Shown here: piece by piece, positions 16,328 to 25,449 of the stretch | How the letters are laid out: the number at the start of each line of letters is the position of its first letter | Numbering within the stretch: the stretch's first letter is position 1 | Program-made: the position numbers and the translations under genes | Notes under the pieces: generated by a model | Seen by the model: the letters and a program-made list of their open reading frames with translations, nothing else | What the model was told of the DNA's origin: nothing | Database searches by the model: none | NCBI GenBank assembly: GCA_963708245.1 | Contig: OY970201.1 | Span: forward strand, 5,766,001 to 5,830,000 | Source of the DNA: CAVYXK01 sp963708245 | GTDB lineage: Bacteria; Pseudomonadota; Alphaproteobacteria; Acetobacterales; Acetobacteraceae | Reading direction: 5' to 3' | Length of the DNA: 64,000 bases

Positions 16328-16990
16328 TCAGGCGGGCGGTTGGGCGACCACGCGCAGATAGGGCTTTATGGTTTTCCAGCCGTTGGGGAATTTCTGCTTC
16401 GCCTGCTCATCCGAGACGGCTGGCGGAATGATGACATCCTCGCCCATCTTCCAGTTCACCGGAGTCGCAACCGAATGTTTCGCGGTGAGCTGGCAGGAAT
16501 CGAGCAGTCGCAGCACCTCGTCGAAATTGCGGCCGGTGCTCATGGGGTAGGTGAGCATCGCCTTGATTTTCTTGTCAGGGCCGATCACGAACACCGAACG
16601 GACCGTCGCGTTGTCGGCAGCGGTTCGGCCCTCGGCTGTGCCGCCGGCGCCCTCCGGCAGCATGTCGTAGAGCTTCGCCACCTTCAATTCGGGGTCGCCG
16701 ATCATCGGGTAGGTGATGGCGTGCCCCTGCGTCTCTTCGATGTCCTTGGCCCAGCGGGCATGGTTGGCGATCGGATCGACGCTGAGGCCGATGATCTTGG
16801 TGTTGCGGCGCTCGAATTGTGGCATCAGACCGGCCATGTAGCCGAGTTCAGTGGTGCAGACCGGGGTGAAGTCCTTGGGGTGGCTGAACAGGATCGCCCA
16901 ACTGTCGCCGATCCAGTCATGGAAGTGGATCGTGCCCTGGGTGGTTTCAGCGGTGAAATCCGGAGCTTCCGAGTTGATCCTGAGTGACAT
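16328..16990 (-). CDS. 1-Cys peroxiredoxin
   Basis: A 220-residue peroxiredoxin of the Prx6/1-Cys group. The peroxidatic Cys lies in SHPKDFTPVCTTELGYMAG (about residue 46), and the long C-terminal domain (TPVNWKMGEDVIIPPAVSDE and FPNGWKTIKPYLRVV) is typical of this group. It reduces hydrogen peroxide and organic peroxides in the cytoplasm. The start ATG 16990 has AGGAGGG seven bases upstream. It is divergent from the cysteine-dioxygenase-like gene, with 289 bases between, in which I saw no clear operator. Confidence 0.93.
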   Translation of the reverse strand: MSLRINSEAPDFTAETTQGTIHFHDWIGDSWAILFSHPKDFTPVCTTELGYMAGLMPQFERRNTKIIGLSVDPIANHARWAKDIEETQGHAITYPMIGDPELKVAKLYDMLPEGAGGTAEGRTAADNATVRSVFVIGPDKKIKAMLTYPMSTGRNFDEVLRLLDSCQLTAKHSVATPVNWKMGEDVIIPPAVSDEQAKQKFPNGWKTIKPYLRVVAQPPA

Positions 16991-17279
16991 GGCAACCCTC
17001 CTGATCGTTTTTCTGTTCGCGGGATTTTCCCGGCTGGCGGACGGCCGCGCCGGGTCGGGGCGGACCGTAGGCTTCGCTCGATCTTCTGACAATGGTGCTG
17101 CCGATCCAAACTCTGCCGGCGTCCCTGCCGTGACCCGATCTGGGCCGCCTCCGGCCGGCCTGCGAGCCATCTCACGGTTGCTACGTGCCTGAAACGGGGG
17201 CTAACCTGCCCGCTCGGAGGCCGAATTGACAATTGCCGGGGAAATCATCGCTGACCCATACGCGCATCGGAGGGCGGCT

Positions 17280-17849
17280 ATGTCCGACCCGTTGACCGAC
17301 TTCGTCGCCGCCTGCCGCGCCGAAATCAAACGCGTGTCGGATGCCGCGGATCGTGTGGTGGCCATCGCGCCGCTGATGGCCGAGCTTGCCGCGATAGCCG
17401 CGCCTCATTTGGGCCCGGAGCACAGACGCAGTGACCCCGTGCACTACGCCCGCAATGCGATCCATATCGATCCTTCCGGCGATCTTTCGCTGTTCGCCCT
17501 GGTCTGGCTGCCGGGCCAGTGGACCCCGGTGCACGACCACGGAAGCTGGGGCGTGGTGGGCATTGTCGAAGGCGTGCTGGAGGAGCGTGCGCTGATGAGC
17601 GCGCATGGCGACCTCATCGCCGATGAGGGCATCGTGCTGCGGCGGGGCGGCATGGTGCTGCTCAACCCTGGCTCGGTCAGCAGCTTCGTGCCCGACCCCG
17701 ACCACATCCACATGACCGGGGTGCCGGAGGACCGCGCGCCCTGCATCAGCCTGCACCTTTACGGCCGCAACATGAACTCGTTCCACATCTACGATGTCGC
17801 CGCGGGCACCCGCCGGCTTATCGACGTGCCGCACCACGCGGTGCGTTGA
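17280..17849 (+). CDS. Cysteine dioxygenase-like cupin
   Basis: A 189-residue cupin of the cysteine/3-mercaptopropionate dioxygenase type, which uses iron to oxidise thiols to sulfinates. Iron ligands are visible in the pattern HDHGSWGVVGIVEG (two His) and the later His of LHLYGRNMNSF. The start ATG 17280 follows CGGAGGGCGG. Downstream lies a fragment of zinc alcohol dehydrogenase in the same orientation. The exact thiol substrate cannot be fixed from sequence alone. Confidence 0.85.
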   Translation: MSDPLTDFVAACRAEIKRVSDAADRVVAIAPLMAELAAIAAPHLGPEHRRSDPVHYARNAIHIDPSGDLSLFALVWLPGQWTPVHDHGSWGVVGIVEGVLEERALMSAHGDLIADEGIVLRRGGMVLLNPGSVSSFVPDPDHIHMTGVPEDRAPCISLHLYGRNMNSFHIYDVAAGTRRLIDVPHHAVR

Positions 17850-17901
17850 GCTGGTCGGCGCTGTGCGCCTGGTACTGGCCGCGCGGCCTGTCTGCTGTCG
17901 G

Positions 17902-18045
17902 GGCATTGAAGACACGCTGGCCTTCAGTGCGCTGAGCGGCGTGCGGCCGACCATCGAGACGATGCCGCTGGAACGTGCGGCCGAGGCGTATGACAGGATG
18001 ATGCGGAATGAGGCCCGGTTCCGCATGGCGCTGACGACTGGCCTT
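17902..18045 (+). pseudogene. Zinc alcohol dehydrogenase fragment (C-terminal end)
   Basis: The frame reads GIEDTLAFSALSGVRPTIET, then MPLERAAEAYDRMMRNEARF and RMALTTG, which is the end of a zinc-type alcohol dehydrogenase. The rest of the enzyme is missing upstream. The piece at 11139-11243 covers an earlier segment of the same kind of protein and has the same orientation, so the two may have belonged to one gene later separated, or to two. Confidence 0.75.
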
Positions 18046-18088
18046 GCCGAGCGCAGCCGAGATCCGTTGCATGCTGCCGTAACCTGAC

Positions 18089-20857
18089 CTAATGCGTAAC
18101 AGGATGTCGAGTCAGCTCCTCGAGTAATAGGCGCAGTGCGTTCAGTTCGGCACCAAACCCGCCCCAGTCTCCAGCCTTCAAGCGATCCATTGCTTTGTCG
18201 TAATGCGCAAGTGCCTCACGGGCTTGCTCTGCCACCATGTCAGAGGACGAAGCTCCCATGGGCGCCGTTGGTAGGCCGGCCGCCGGGATGGATTCCTTGA
18301 ACAGCGCAGCCAGGGCCGCAGGAAGGGTATCCGCCATGACCACATGATCCCCATATGCCGCGATGACTCGCTTGAGTTCCGGCAATTGGCCTAACTCAGC
18401 ACGCAGGTACAGCGGTGACACATAAAGGATTGAGTTCTCGATCGGCACGACCAGAAGATTGCCCCGAATGACTCGAGAGCCCATCTGGTTCCACAGCGAG
18501 ATCTGCTGGGAGATCTCGGTATTCTGATTGATGCGTGCCTCAATCTGGAACGGCCCGTAGACTAGCTTGTCCTTGGGAAATTCGTAGACGATGAGCTTGC
18601 CGTAGTCGGGCGGGTCGCAGCGTGCGGCAAGCCAAGCAATCATGTTCTCCCGCTGGCTCGGCGCCATGGGCAGCATGAGGAAGAATTCGGTGCGCGGATC
18701 GCCGGGCAGGCGCATCATAATGTAATAGGGCGCCATCCTGATGCTGTCGGAGCCATTGATGCCATCGGGACTGGTTGGCTGGCGAGGGAACTGCCAGAGA
18801 TCCTCTCGATTGTAGAACACTTCAGGCGCGTCCATATGGTATGCGCGGTACTGCAGAGCTTGTATGTTGAACAGATCCTCGGGATAGCGGACGTGCTTCT
18901 GCAGATCGGGCGGCATAGCGTCGAACGACTTGAACAGTGTGGGGAAAATGCGCTGGTAGGTCGCGATGATGGGGTCGGCGGCGTCAACTACGTAAAATGC
19001 TACTGTCCCATTGTAGGCATCAATAACGATCTTGACCGAATTGCGGATGTAGTCGATGTCCCCGTCTGGCTGCGGCTGAGCATACGGAAACCAACTACTG
19101 ATCGTATACGCATCCTGCATCCAGTACAGCCGACCATTGCTGACCACCACATAGGGGTCGTGATCGAGTTGCAGGAACGGCGCTATCGTTTGCACCCGAT
19201 CCTGGATGTTGCGATGGAGCATAATCCGGCTCTCACCGGTGATGTAGCGACTAAGCAGAATGTTCACGTCGTCGAAGTGCCAGGCGAACAAGGTCCTCCA
19301 GGCGGTCCCACCGATCGGGATACCATCCGCGCCATCATAACTTGCGTAGACGTTGTCCTTTCCCTTGGGATAGTCGAACTCCGGTATGCTGCCTTTCACG
19401 ATTACGTAGCCGTCGGCGCTCTGTCCGAAATAGATGCGCGGCTCAGTTATGCCGGGGCCGCCGGAGGCAACCGGTGGAATATCCTTCAGGTAGAAGTTTG
19501 GCAGACCCTCAGTGGACTTCTCGGTGACCGGGGACATGACGACCCCATTGCCGTGGGTAAACAGCAGGTGCAAGTTGACCCAGGTCTGGGCGTTGGGTGA
19601 CAGCAGTGAGGGCGCGAGCTCGCGCGCCGCGAGCATCACCTGCCTATATGAGCCGTCGATCTGGTAGCGATCGATGTCGACATCAAGGAACCTGTAGTAG
19701 GTACGTATCTCCTGCAGTTGCGCGTAGGTGTCCATCAAGGGCTGCCAGTCCCACAAGCGAATATTGTCGACGGTACCGCGGTTGTCCTGCAGCGACTGGA
19801 AATTCAGCCCCTGTTCAGCGGGGAATGGCTTCACCGTGATCTGTCTGAGATTGTACGCCTCGCGGGTGAGCGCGATGTTCCGCTGAATGTACGGTGTCTC
19901 CAGCTGCAGCTCGCTCGGCTTTACCAAGAAGCGTTCGAACAGCGCAGGGAACACCTCGCCAAGAAAGAACGAGCTGCCGAACACCAACGCCACCGCTGCG
20001 ACGGCGAGAGGGTAGGTGCGGAGCTGCACGTTGACCCATGCAATGACGGCAGCGGCGGCGGAAATGCCTATGAGCAGCCAGAGAATCGGCAACTCGACAT
20101 GGACATCAGTGTAGCTGGCCCCCACCACGACGCCGTTGTCGTTGTAGAGCAGCAGGAAACGGTCTAATGCGTAGGACCAGGCCTTCACCGCAAAATAGAG
20201 ACCCAGTAGCGCAGAGCCGTGGGCGATCGCGGCGGATGAAATGTGGCGGGGTCGAAGATCCAGATTGATGCCGCCGTGCACGAAGTATACTGCGCCAGCC
20301 ATAACACTGCCCAGGAACAGAATCAGCAGCATCCAGTTCTTGAGCGCAATATAGGCCGGCAGCGAGAAAAGGTAGAAACCAATATCTTTGTCGAACAGCG
20401 GATCATTCTGGCCGTACGGCATCTGGTGGATGAACCGGAGAACCAGGTCCCACTTGCCAGTCTCGCCCAGCGCGATCAGCAGTCCAAAGACGAGGGCGAC
20501 AATCAGGGTGAGCAAACGCCACGGCAACAGCGTGGACGTGAGTCCAAACAACTCGATCGGCGTTCCCGGTAATGACCGGACTGTCGTCAAGCGTGTCTCG
20601 AGCACTGCTGGGCGCCGAAGGCGTCGCGGCCATGCGAAACGTAGTGCCAGTATCCCGTTCACCCACAGCAGCAAGGCCGATGCTGCGAAGACGGCTACGA
20701 AGAGAACAGCTTTCGTGGCGAAGACCGTCCAGAAGACGCCGACATAGCCGACCGTCGAGAACCACGCCCAATCGACCACAAAGGCGCTTGCACTTCCCAG
20801 CGCGACGAGGGAGGCCACGATGATGGCGATTGCCACGCCGATGCCTCTCCAGGGCAC
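18089..20857 (-). CDS. UPF0182 family membrane protein
   Basis: A protein of about 922 residues from the UPF0182/COG1615 family, of unknown function. Seven or so membrane segments fill the first 300 residues (IAIIVASLVALGSASAFVV, AVLFVAVFAASALLLWVNG, WMLLILFLGSVMAGAVYFV and others), followed by a large extracytoplasmic domain. Family-typical strings are YVVVSNGRLYWMQDAYTIS, NSVKIVIDAYNGTVAFYVVD, YPEDLFNIQALQYRAYHM and YVSPLYLRAELGQLPELKRV. I chose GTG 20857, because it has GGAGGG at the right distance and starts just before the first membrane segment; the longer frame to 20986 is possible. It stands alone. Confidence 0.85.
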   Translation of the reverse strand: MPWRGIGVAIAIIVASLVALGSASAFVVDWAWFSTVGYVGVFWTVFATKAVLFVAVFAASALLLWVNGILALRFAWPRRLRRPAVLETRLTTVRSLPGTPIELFGLTSTLLPWRLLTLIVALVFGLLIALGETGKWDLVLRFIHQMPYGQNDPLFDKDIGFYLFSLPAYIALKNWMLLILFLGSVMAGAVYFVHGGINLDLRPRHISSAAIAHGSALLGLYFAVKAWSYALDRFLLLYNDNGVVVGASYTDVHVELPILWLLIGISAAAAVIAWVNVQLRTYPLAVAAVALVFGSSFFLGEVFPALFERFLVKPSELQLETPYIQRNIALTREAYNLRQITVKPFPAEQGLNFQSLQDNRGTVDNIRLWDWQPLMDTYAQLQEIRTYYRFLDVDIDRYQIDGSYRQVMLAARELAPSLLSPNAQTWVNLHLLFTHGNGVVMSPVTEKSTEGLPNFYLKDIPPVASGGPGITEPRIYFGQSADGYVIVKGSIPEFDYPKGKDNVYASYDGADGIPIGGTAWRTLFAWHFDDVNILLSRYITGESRIMLHRNIQDRVQTIAPFLQLDHDPYVVVSNGRLYWMQDAYTISSWFPYAQPQPDGDIDYIRNSVKIVIDAYNGTVAFYVVDAADPIIATYQRIFPTLFKSFDAMPPDLQKHVRYPEDLFNIQALQYRAYHMDAPEVFYNREDLWQFPRQPTSPDGINGSDSIRMAPYYIMMRLPGDPRTEFFLMLPMAPSQRENMIAWLAARCDPPDYGKLIVYEFPKDKLVYGPFQIEARINQNTEISQQISLWNQMGSRVIRGNLLVVPIENSILYVSPLYLRAELGQLPELKRVIAAYGDHVVMADTLPAALAALFKESIPAAGLPTAPMGASSSDMVAEQAREALAHYDKAMDRLKAGDWGGFGAELNALRLLLEELTRHPVTH

Positions 20858-21150
20858 GTTCCCTCCCCCCGTCACGCTACTACGAAGAAGGTCCGACAGC
20901 GGATCACACCTTGGCAGCGCCACGTTAGCGCCACAGCGTGAGCTGATGTCAACCGACCACACCTCCAGTCTGGTCGACGTTTCCATTCGGGATTGTGGCT
21001 GAATGAGAGCGTATCCGCAAGGGGACCGCGATCAACAACGGAACCGCCTTGGCCGGAGGCTTCTGAAGTGGACCCCGAACCCGGGACCGACGGGATAGTT
21101 GGAGCGCATCGGTAATTGGCGCTGCAACAGGGCAGGCGAGCCCCGGCGCG

Positions 21151-22458
21151 TCAAAAGAACGTCTTGATGGCCGAGACCACGGTGTAGTCGTCGTCGACCA
21201 GCGGGATGACCTGCCACTTGTCGAAGGACGTGCAGGGATGCGAGATGCCGAACGCCACCATGTCGCCGACCGCGAGCGGACTGTCCGCCGGCACCGCCAG
21301 GTGGCAGTGCTGGTCGTTGAGGCCGGTCACTACATGACCGGGGGCGATCTCGGCGATGGCGCGTGCGTCAACTCCGGCGCGCGGCCGCACCCATTTGAGT
21401 GGCACGGGTAGGTCTATGTCATAGGAGATATCGCGCTTGCCGACCGTGAGGATTGCCTTCGTCGGCTCGGGCCGCGACTGGACGTACGCCCAGACCTCCA
21501 GGGCCGGGATCAGGCCGGGGCCGAGATTGTCCAGGTTCGGCGCACGCTTGCGGATCTCGGCGAAGGCCTCGCGATACATCTTCGAGTCATGGGTGAGATA
21601 GCAGCCGCTGCGCGTTACCACCAGGAACTCGCGCGCGATCCCGGACTTTGTGAAGCGAGCGACGACGAGGTCGTAGAATGCCGAGCCGCCGGCGCTGATG
21701 ATGATGCGGCCAGGCGAGAAGAGTTGCGCCTGCTCGCAGGCGACGGCGATCTCGACGAGGAAATCGAGGAAGTGCGACACCGTCGCGGCATCGTTCGCCG
21801 GCGAGTCGGTGTGGACCAAGCCCTCGAATCCCTCGACGCCGCGCAGCGCGAGATGCGGCGCCGCGGCTTTCACTGCGCGCGCTATGGCAAGCGCTGTCGT
21901 GATGTCACGGCAGCCGGTGCGACCGCCTGCCATCCCGCCTTCGAGCAGGACTTGCAGCGGCCGGCCCGGCGCGGCGGCGCGCGCTGCTGTCGCGAGTTGG
22001 TCCACGTTGGCGAGGGAATCGACCAGGCAGTAGAAGTCGAAGGCGGCGTCGCGCTTGAGCTCGCCGAGCACGTAGGAGATCGCCTGGCGGCCGACGAGCT
22101 GGTTCGCCAGCACCACGCGGTCGATGCCGAAGTCGCGGCAGATACGCAGTTGCTGCGCGGTGGCGACGGTCATCGCCCAGGCGCCGTCGGCGAGCTGATC
22201 GCGGAAGAGCTGCGGGCTCATCGTCGTCTTGCCGTGCGGGGCGATCACGGCGCCCGATAGCGCCAGGAACTCGCGCATCCACTGGCTGTTGTGGCGCAGC
22301 GCCGACTGGCGCAGCACGGCGAGCGGCAGCGGTAGATCCTCGCGCAGCACGTTCCAACGCTTGGTGCCGATTTCGGCCAGGGGGAACCGCGCGACGTTGG
22401 CGGGGATGCCCTTCACGCTGCCGTCGAGGACGATGGCGTCGATCTCGGCGAAGTTCAT
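21151..22458 (-). CDS. PLP-dependent amino acid deaminase / D-threonine-aldolase-like enzyme
   Basis: A 435-residue fold-type III PLP enzyme, with an alanine-racemase-like barrel followed by a D-serine dehydratase-like domain. The PLP lysine is in IAPHGKTTMSPQLF (about residue 75). The C-terminal domain has NDQHCHLAVPADSPLAVGD and GISHPCTSFDKW, with the His-x-Cys residues that hold zinc in this family. Members act as D-threonine aldolases, D-serine deaminases or amino-acid deaminases; the precise substrate is not known. It is followed on the opposite side by a VOC gene and does not appear to be in an operon. Confidence 0.85.
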   Translation of the reverse strand: MNFAEIDAIVLDGSVKGIPANVARFPLAEIGTKRWNVLREDLPLPLAVLRQSALRHNSQWMREFLALSGAVIAPHGKTTMSPQLFRDQLADGAWAMTVATAQQLRICRDFGIDRVVLANQLVGRQAISYVLGELKRDAAFDFYCLVDSLANVDQLATAARAAAPGRPLQVLLEGGMAGGRTGCRDITTALAIARAVKAAAPHLALRGVEGFEGLVHTDSPANDAATVSHFLDFLVEIAVACEQAQLFSPGRIIISAGGSAFYDLVVARFTKSGIAREFLVVTRSGCYLTHDSKMYREAFAEIRKRAPNLDNLGPGLIPALEVWAYVQSRPEPTKAILTVGKRDISYDIDLPVPLKWVRPRAGVDARAIAEIAPGHVVTGLNDQHCHLAVPADSPLAVGDMVAFGISHPCTSFDKWQVIPLVDDDYTVVSAIKTFF

Positions 22459-22562
22459 TGAGACACCTCATTGCTTGGCGGCACGAAACCGCGGGTCAGC
22501 GTCGATTTTCGAGACTTCAAGAGTGCCGCGCCGATACACTATGGGCAATTGTGTATCGGGTT

Positions 22563-22922
22563 TCAGCAAGTCATGCCGTGCGCAAGGATGTTGACCAGAC
22601 GCCCGAAGGGGTCGCGGACATAGAAGCGACGCACACCCCACGGTTCGGTCACCGGCCCATACTCGATGACGAAGCCGCCGGCGACGGCGCGCCGATGAAC
22701 CTCGTCGAGATTGTCGACTTCGATGGAGAGGTCGGGAACGACAGTCCCAGACCCGCCCTCGCTCGCGACGCTGAGCTGCGGCGTTGCCGAGGCCTCCGCC
22801 GCGAAGGTGACGATCCACCCGAAATCCATGACGACCTGCATATCGAGCATGTCGCCATAGAAGGCTTTCGCGGCGGCGATGTCATTCGCCGCGATGTTCG
22901 CCACCACGCGTTTGACCGCCAA
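22563..22922 (-). CDS. VOC (glyoxalase/bleomycin-resistance) superfamily protein
   Basis: A 119-residue single VOC module (VVANIAANDIAAAKAFYGDM at the start, VRRFYVRDPFGRLVNILAH at the end), usually a metal-binding barrel formed by pairs of beta-alpha-beta-beta-beta units. The family includes lyases, dioxygenases and drug-binding proteins, so function cannot be assigned. It starts with ATG 22922, just after a GGAGG-like GGGAGG. Upstream lies a short empty intergenic region. Confidence 0.85.
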   Translation of the reverse strand: MAVKRVVANIAANDIAAAKAFYGDMLDMQVVMDFGWIVTFAAEASATPQLSVASEGGSGTVVPDLSIEVDNLDEVHRRAVAGGFVIEYGPVTEPWGVRRFYVRDPFGRLVNILAHGMTC

Positions 22923-23081
22923 TGAGACCTCCCGTCGCCGCCGTAAGACGCACGCTCGATTTGATGCACTTCTCGGGACATGCCGCTCAAACGGCGGAAA
23001 GCCTCAATTCTGCTGCTTTTGGCAAGTGCGGCGGAGGGTCTTTTGAGGCGAAAGGGCAGTGAGTTGGAGAACGTCTCGCTA

Positions 23082-23387
23082 TCAGGGAACCGCGACGGTG
23101 GCGAGCAACTCCTCGTGCCTATGGCGGAGATCAAGCAGGTCCAGCATGCAGGCGGTGTACTTTTCCGTGCCCGCTATAAAGCCGAATTTGGTGCAAAGGA
23201 CACTATCCTCGTAGTCCACCTGCTGCGCAATCGTCGCTTGAGTATCAGCTACCACGGCTCGCCAAAACGGGACGGAGACGGTGAGGCCGATCACCATCAA
23301 TGGGATCGTCAAACCGGCGCTCCAGAGCAGTGCTGTCAGCCGGCGATTTGTTTCGCAATTGGCTGCCCAAACTCGCTTCAGGCGCAT
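23082..23387 (-). CDS. Small single-pass membrane protein, conserved hypothetical
   Basis: A 101-residue protein from ATG 23387, preceded by GGGGGAG. One membrane segment is seen (LWSAGLTIPLMVIGLTVSV), then an outside segment with two Cys residues in DSVLCTKFGFIAGTEKYTAC and a charged end LLDLRHRHEELLAT. The Cys...FGF...Gt...h..C pattern recurs in small Alphaproteobacterial proteins that I recall as hypotheticals. A longer start (to 23471) is possible but lacks a ribosome binding site. Function unknown. Confidence 0.6.
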   Translation of the reverse strand: MRLKRVWAANCETNRRLTALLWSAGLTIPLMVIGLTVSVPFWRAVVADTQATIAQQVDYEDSVLCTKFGFIAGTEKYTACMLDLLDLRHRHEELLATVAVP

Positions 23388-23733
23388 TGCTCCCCCGGCA
23401 GCTGACGCGGCGTGCTCGCCGGTATTTGCGGCCTGTTTGGGGTTGATAACGAATATGTTGGCCTTCCGCAAGTACCGCTGCGAGCCGGTTCGGCGTGGAG
23501 GCCCGAAAATTCCCCCGAACTCGGGTCAAATCCGACACGTGGCAGAGTTGCGCCTCAGCGCGGTATCTCGCCATCTTATGCGTGGGATCCGAAATATCGC
23601 GGAATTGAGGGTGCTGGACGCGAACCGGCAACGCGAAGTGGAAAAGCATCTCGCCGGAGGCCGTATCCGCGACCGCCGCGGGACATGGTGCGAGGATATT
23701 GCAGGTCTGCGGGGCGCTGATAGAAGCCCCGGC
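23388..23733. other. Intergenic region upstream of yicC
   Basis: About 350 bases between a small membrane protein and the yicC start. Long open frames cross this stretch but none has family-like sequence or a ribosome binding site. I see no gene or clear promoter here. The usual neighbour mltG is absent. Confidence 0.5.
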
Positions 23734-24624
23734 ATGACGGGTCTCGCTTCGATGACCGGATTCGGTCGTGCGGCTGGGCAGGGCCAGGGATTCGGCTGGA
23801 CCTGGGAGCTGCGCAGCGTGAACGGGCGTGGGCTCGACCTGCGCTTCCGCCTGCCGCTGGGTTGGGACGCGCTGGAGCCGGGTCTGCGCGTGGCGGCCGG
23901 GCGCGTGCTGAAGCGCGGCAATGTCACCGCGAACCTGGCGATCCGGCGGGAGAGTGAGCCGCGGCTGGTCCCCGATCCGGCGGCGCTGGAGCAGGCAGTC
24001 TCGCTGGTGCTGGCTCTGGCCGAGCGGATTCCCGGCAGCCCGCCGCCGCGCGCCGAGGCGCTGCTGGCGCTGCCCGGCGTGTTGCGTCCGATTGCTGGAG
24101 AGACGGAGGAGGGGCCGTCGCAGCCGGTGGTCGATATGGTGCGGGCTGGGTTCCAGGCGGGGCTGGAGTCGCTGCTCATGGCGCGGCGGGCGGAGGGCGA
24201 GCGGTTGGGTTCGGTGCTCGACAGCCTATTGGACGAAATCGCTGTGCTGCACGGGGCGGCGACGGCGGAGGCCGCCGATCAGCCTGCGATTCAGCGCGCG
24301 CGGCTGATGGACAATCTGACTGCGCTTCTCCGCACCACGCCGGCGCTGCCGGAGGAGCGGATCGCGCAGGAGGTGGCGCTGCTGGCTGCGCGCTCCGATG
24401 TGCGGGAGGAACTCGATCGGCTGGGCGCGCATATCGCGGCGGCCCGCGCCCTGCTGGCCGAGGGGGCCGCGGTCGGGCGTCGGCTCGATTTCCTGGTCCA
24501 GGAGTTCAACCGCGAGGCCAACACGCTCTGCGCCAAGTCGGCCTCGGTGGCGCTGACAGCGACCGGGTTGAAGCTGAAGGCGGCGGTGGAGCAGCTTCGC
24601 GAGCAGGTGCAGAACATCGAATGA
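23734..24624 (+). CDS. yicC: YicC family endoribonuclease-type protein
   Basis: A 296-residue YicC/YloC-family protein. It begins MTGLASMTGFGRAAGQG, the classic N-terminal signature, then shows SVNGRGLDLRFRLPLGWD, and ends with the conserved EFNREANTLCAKS segment, a helix and EQLREQVQNIE. The family was reported as an RNA-processing endoribonuclease and is often next to gmk. Start could be ATG 23734 or 23752; the first is more complete. The stop overlaps the gmk start in ATGA, so the two are coupled. Confidence 0.93.
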   Translation: MTGLASMTGFGRAAGQGQGFGWTWELRSVNGRGLDLRFRLPLGWDALEPGLRVAAGRVLKRGNVTANLAIRRESEPRLVPDPAALEQAVSLVLALAERIPGSPPPRAEALLALPGVLRPIAGETEEGPSQPVVDMVRAGFQAGLESLLMARRAEGERLGSVLDSLLDEIAVLHGAATAEAADQPAIQRARLMDNLTALLRTTPALPEERIAQEVALLAARSDVREELDRLGAHIAAARALLAEGAAVGRRLDFLVQEFNREANTLCAKSASVALTATGLKLKAAVEQLREQVQNIE

Positions 24625-25274
24625 GCGGGGGCGGGATCGGCCGTCGCGGCCTCTGTCTGGTGCTGGCCGGGCCGTCCGGAGGCGGCAAGAGCTCGGTCGC
24701 CCGCGCGCTGCTGGCGGGCGAGCCGGAGCTGGCGGTCTCGATCAGCGCCACGACGCGTCTGCCTCGGCCAGATGAGCGGGATGGCGTGGACTACCATTTC
24801 CTGAGCGAGGAGGAGTTCGCGGCCCAGCGGGATGCCGGCGCGTTCCTGGAATGGGCACGCGTATTCGGCCGGCATTGCTATGGCTCGCCCCGCGCACCCG
24901 TCGAGGCAGCCCTCGCGGCCGGCCGCGACGTGCTCTTTGACATCGACTGGCAGGGGTATCGCAGCCTGTGCGCGGCCCTGCCGGGGGATGTCGTGGGGGT
25001 GTTCCTGCTGCCACCCTCGCTCGCCGCGCTGGAGCAACGGCTGGCGGGCAGGGGCGGGGATGGGCCGGCGGAGATCGCCCGGCGCATGGACTTGGCGCGG
25101 GCGGAGATCGGCCATTGCGCCGAGTTCGACCACGTGGTCGTGAACGACAGTTTCGAGCGGACCGTGGGGGAGGTCGGCGCCGTGCTGCACGCCGCGCGGT
25201 CCAGCACGGCGCGTCTGGCGGGGTTGGGCGAGTTTCTGGCCGGACTGGGCAGCCAGGTGGATGATATGGCGTAA
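24621..25274 (+). CDS. gmk: Guanylate kinase
   Basis: Guanylate kinase (217 residues) phosphorylates GMP to GDP with ATP. The P-loop is LVLAGPSGGGKSSVARALL, and the GMP-binding segment is SISATTRLPRPDERDGVDYHF with FLEWARVFGRHCYGSP and VLFDIDWQG. Length is normal for the family, with a slightly extended C-terminal end. It overlaps yicC by four bases. A CGCAGAGG repeat is found just after its stop. Confidence 0.97.
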   Translation: MSGGGIGRRGLCLVLAGPSGGGKSSVARALLAGEPELAVSISATTRLPRPDERDGVDYHFLSEEEFAAQRDAGAFLEWARVFGRHCYGSPRAPVEAALAAGRDVLFDIDWQGYRSLCAALPGDVVGVFLLPPSLAALEQRLAGRGGDGPAEIARRMDLARAEIGHCAEFDHVVVNDSFERTVGEVGAVLHAARSSTARLAGLGEFLAGLGSQVDDMA

Positions 25275-25276
25275 GT

Positions 25277-25312
25277 AAGCAAGTCTAGCCGCAGAGGCGC
25301 AGAGCGCGCAGA
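25277..25312. repeat. CGCAGAGG intergenic repeat, single copy
   Basis: The stretch after gmk contains CCGCAGAGGCGCAGAG followed by another CGCAGAG, closely related to the two arms of the long hairpin at 26275-26370. It is a dispersed repeat rather than a promoter or gene. Confidence 0.65.
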
Positions 25313-25449
25313 GCCGACTCACGATGCCTCCGGTGCACCAGCCTGGGTTTGGCGCTGGGGGGAGGGCGCTGCTATATCCCGGCCGCCGCCGCAGCTCCGG
25401 GCGGCGCCGCGTTCCCGAGCCCCTGGGGCGCGGGGCCTGCCTGAAGGGA

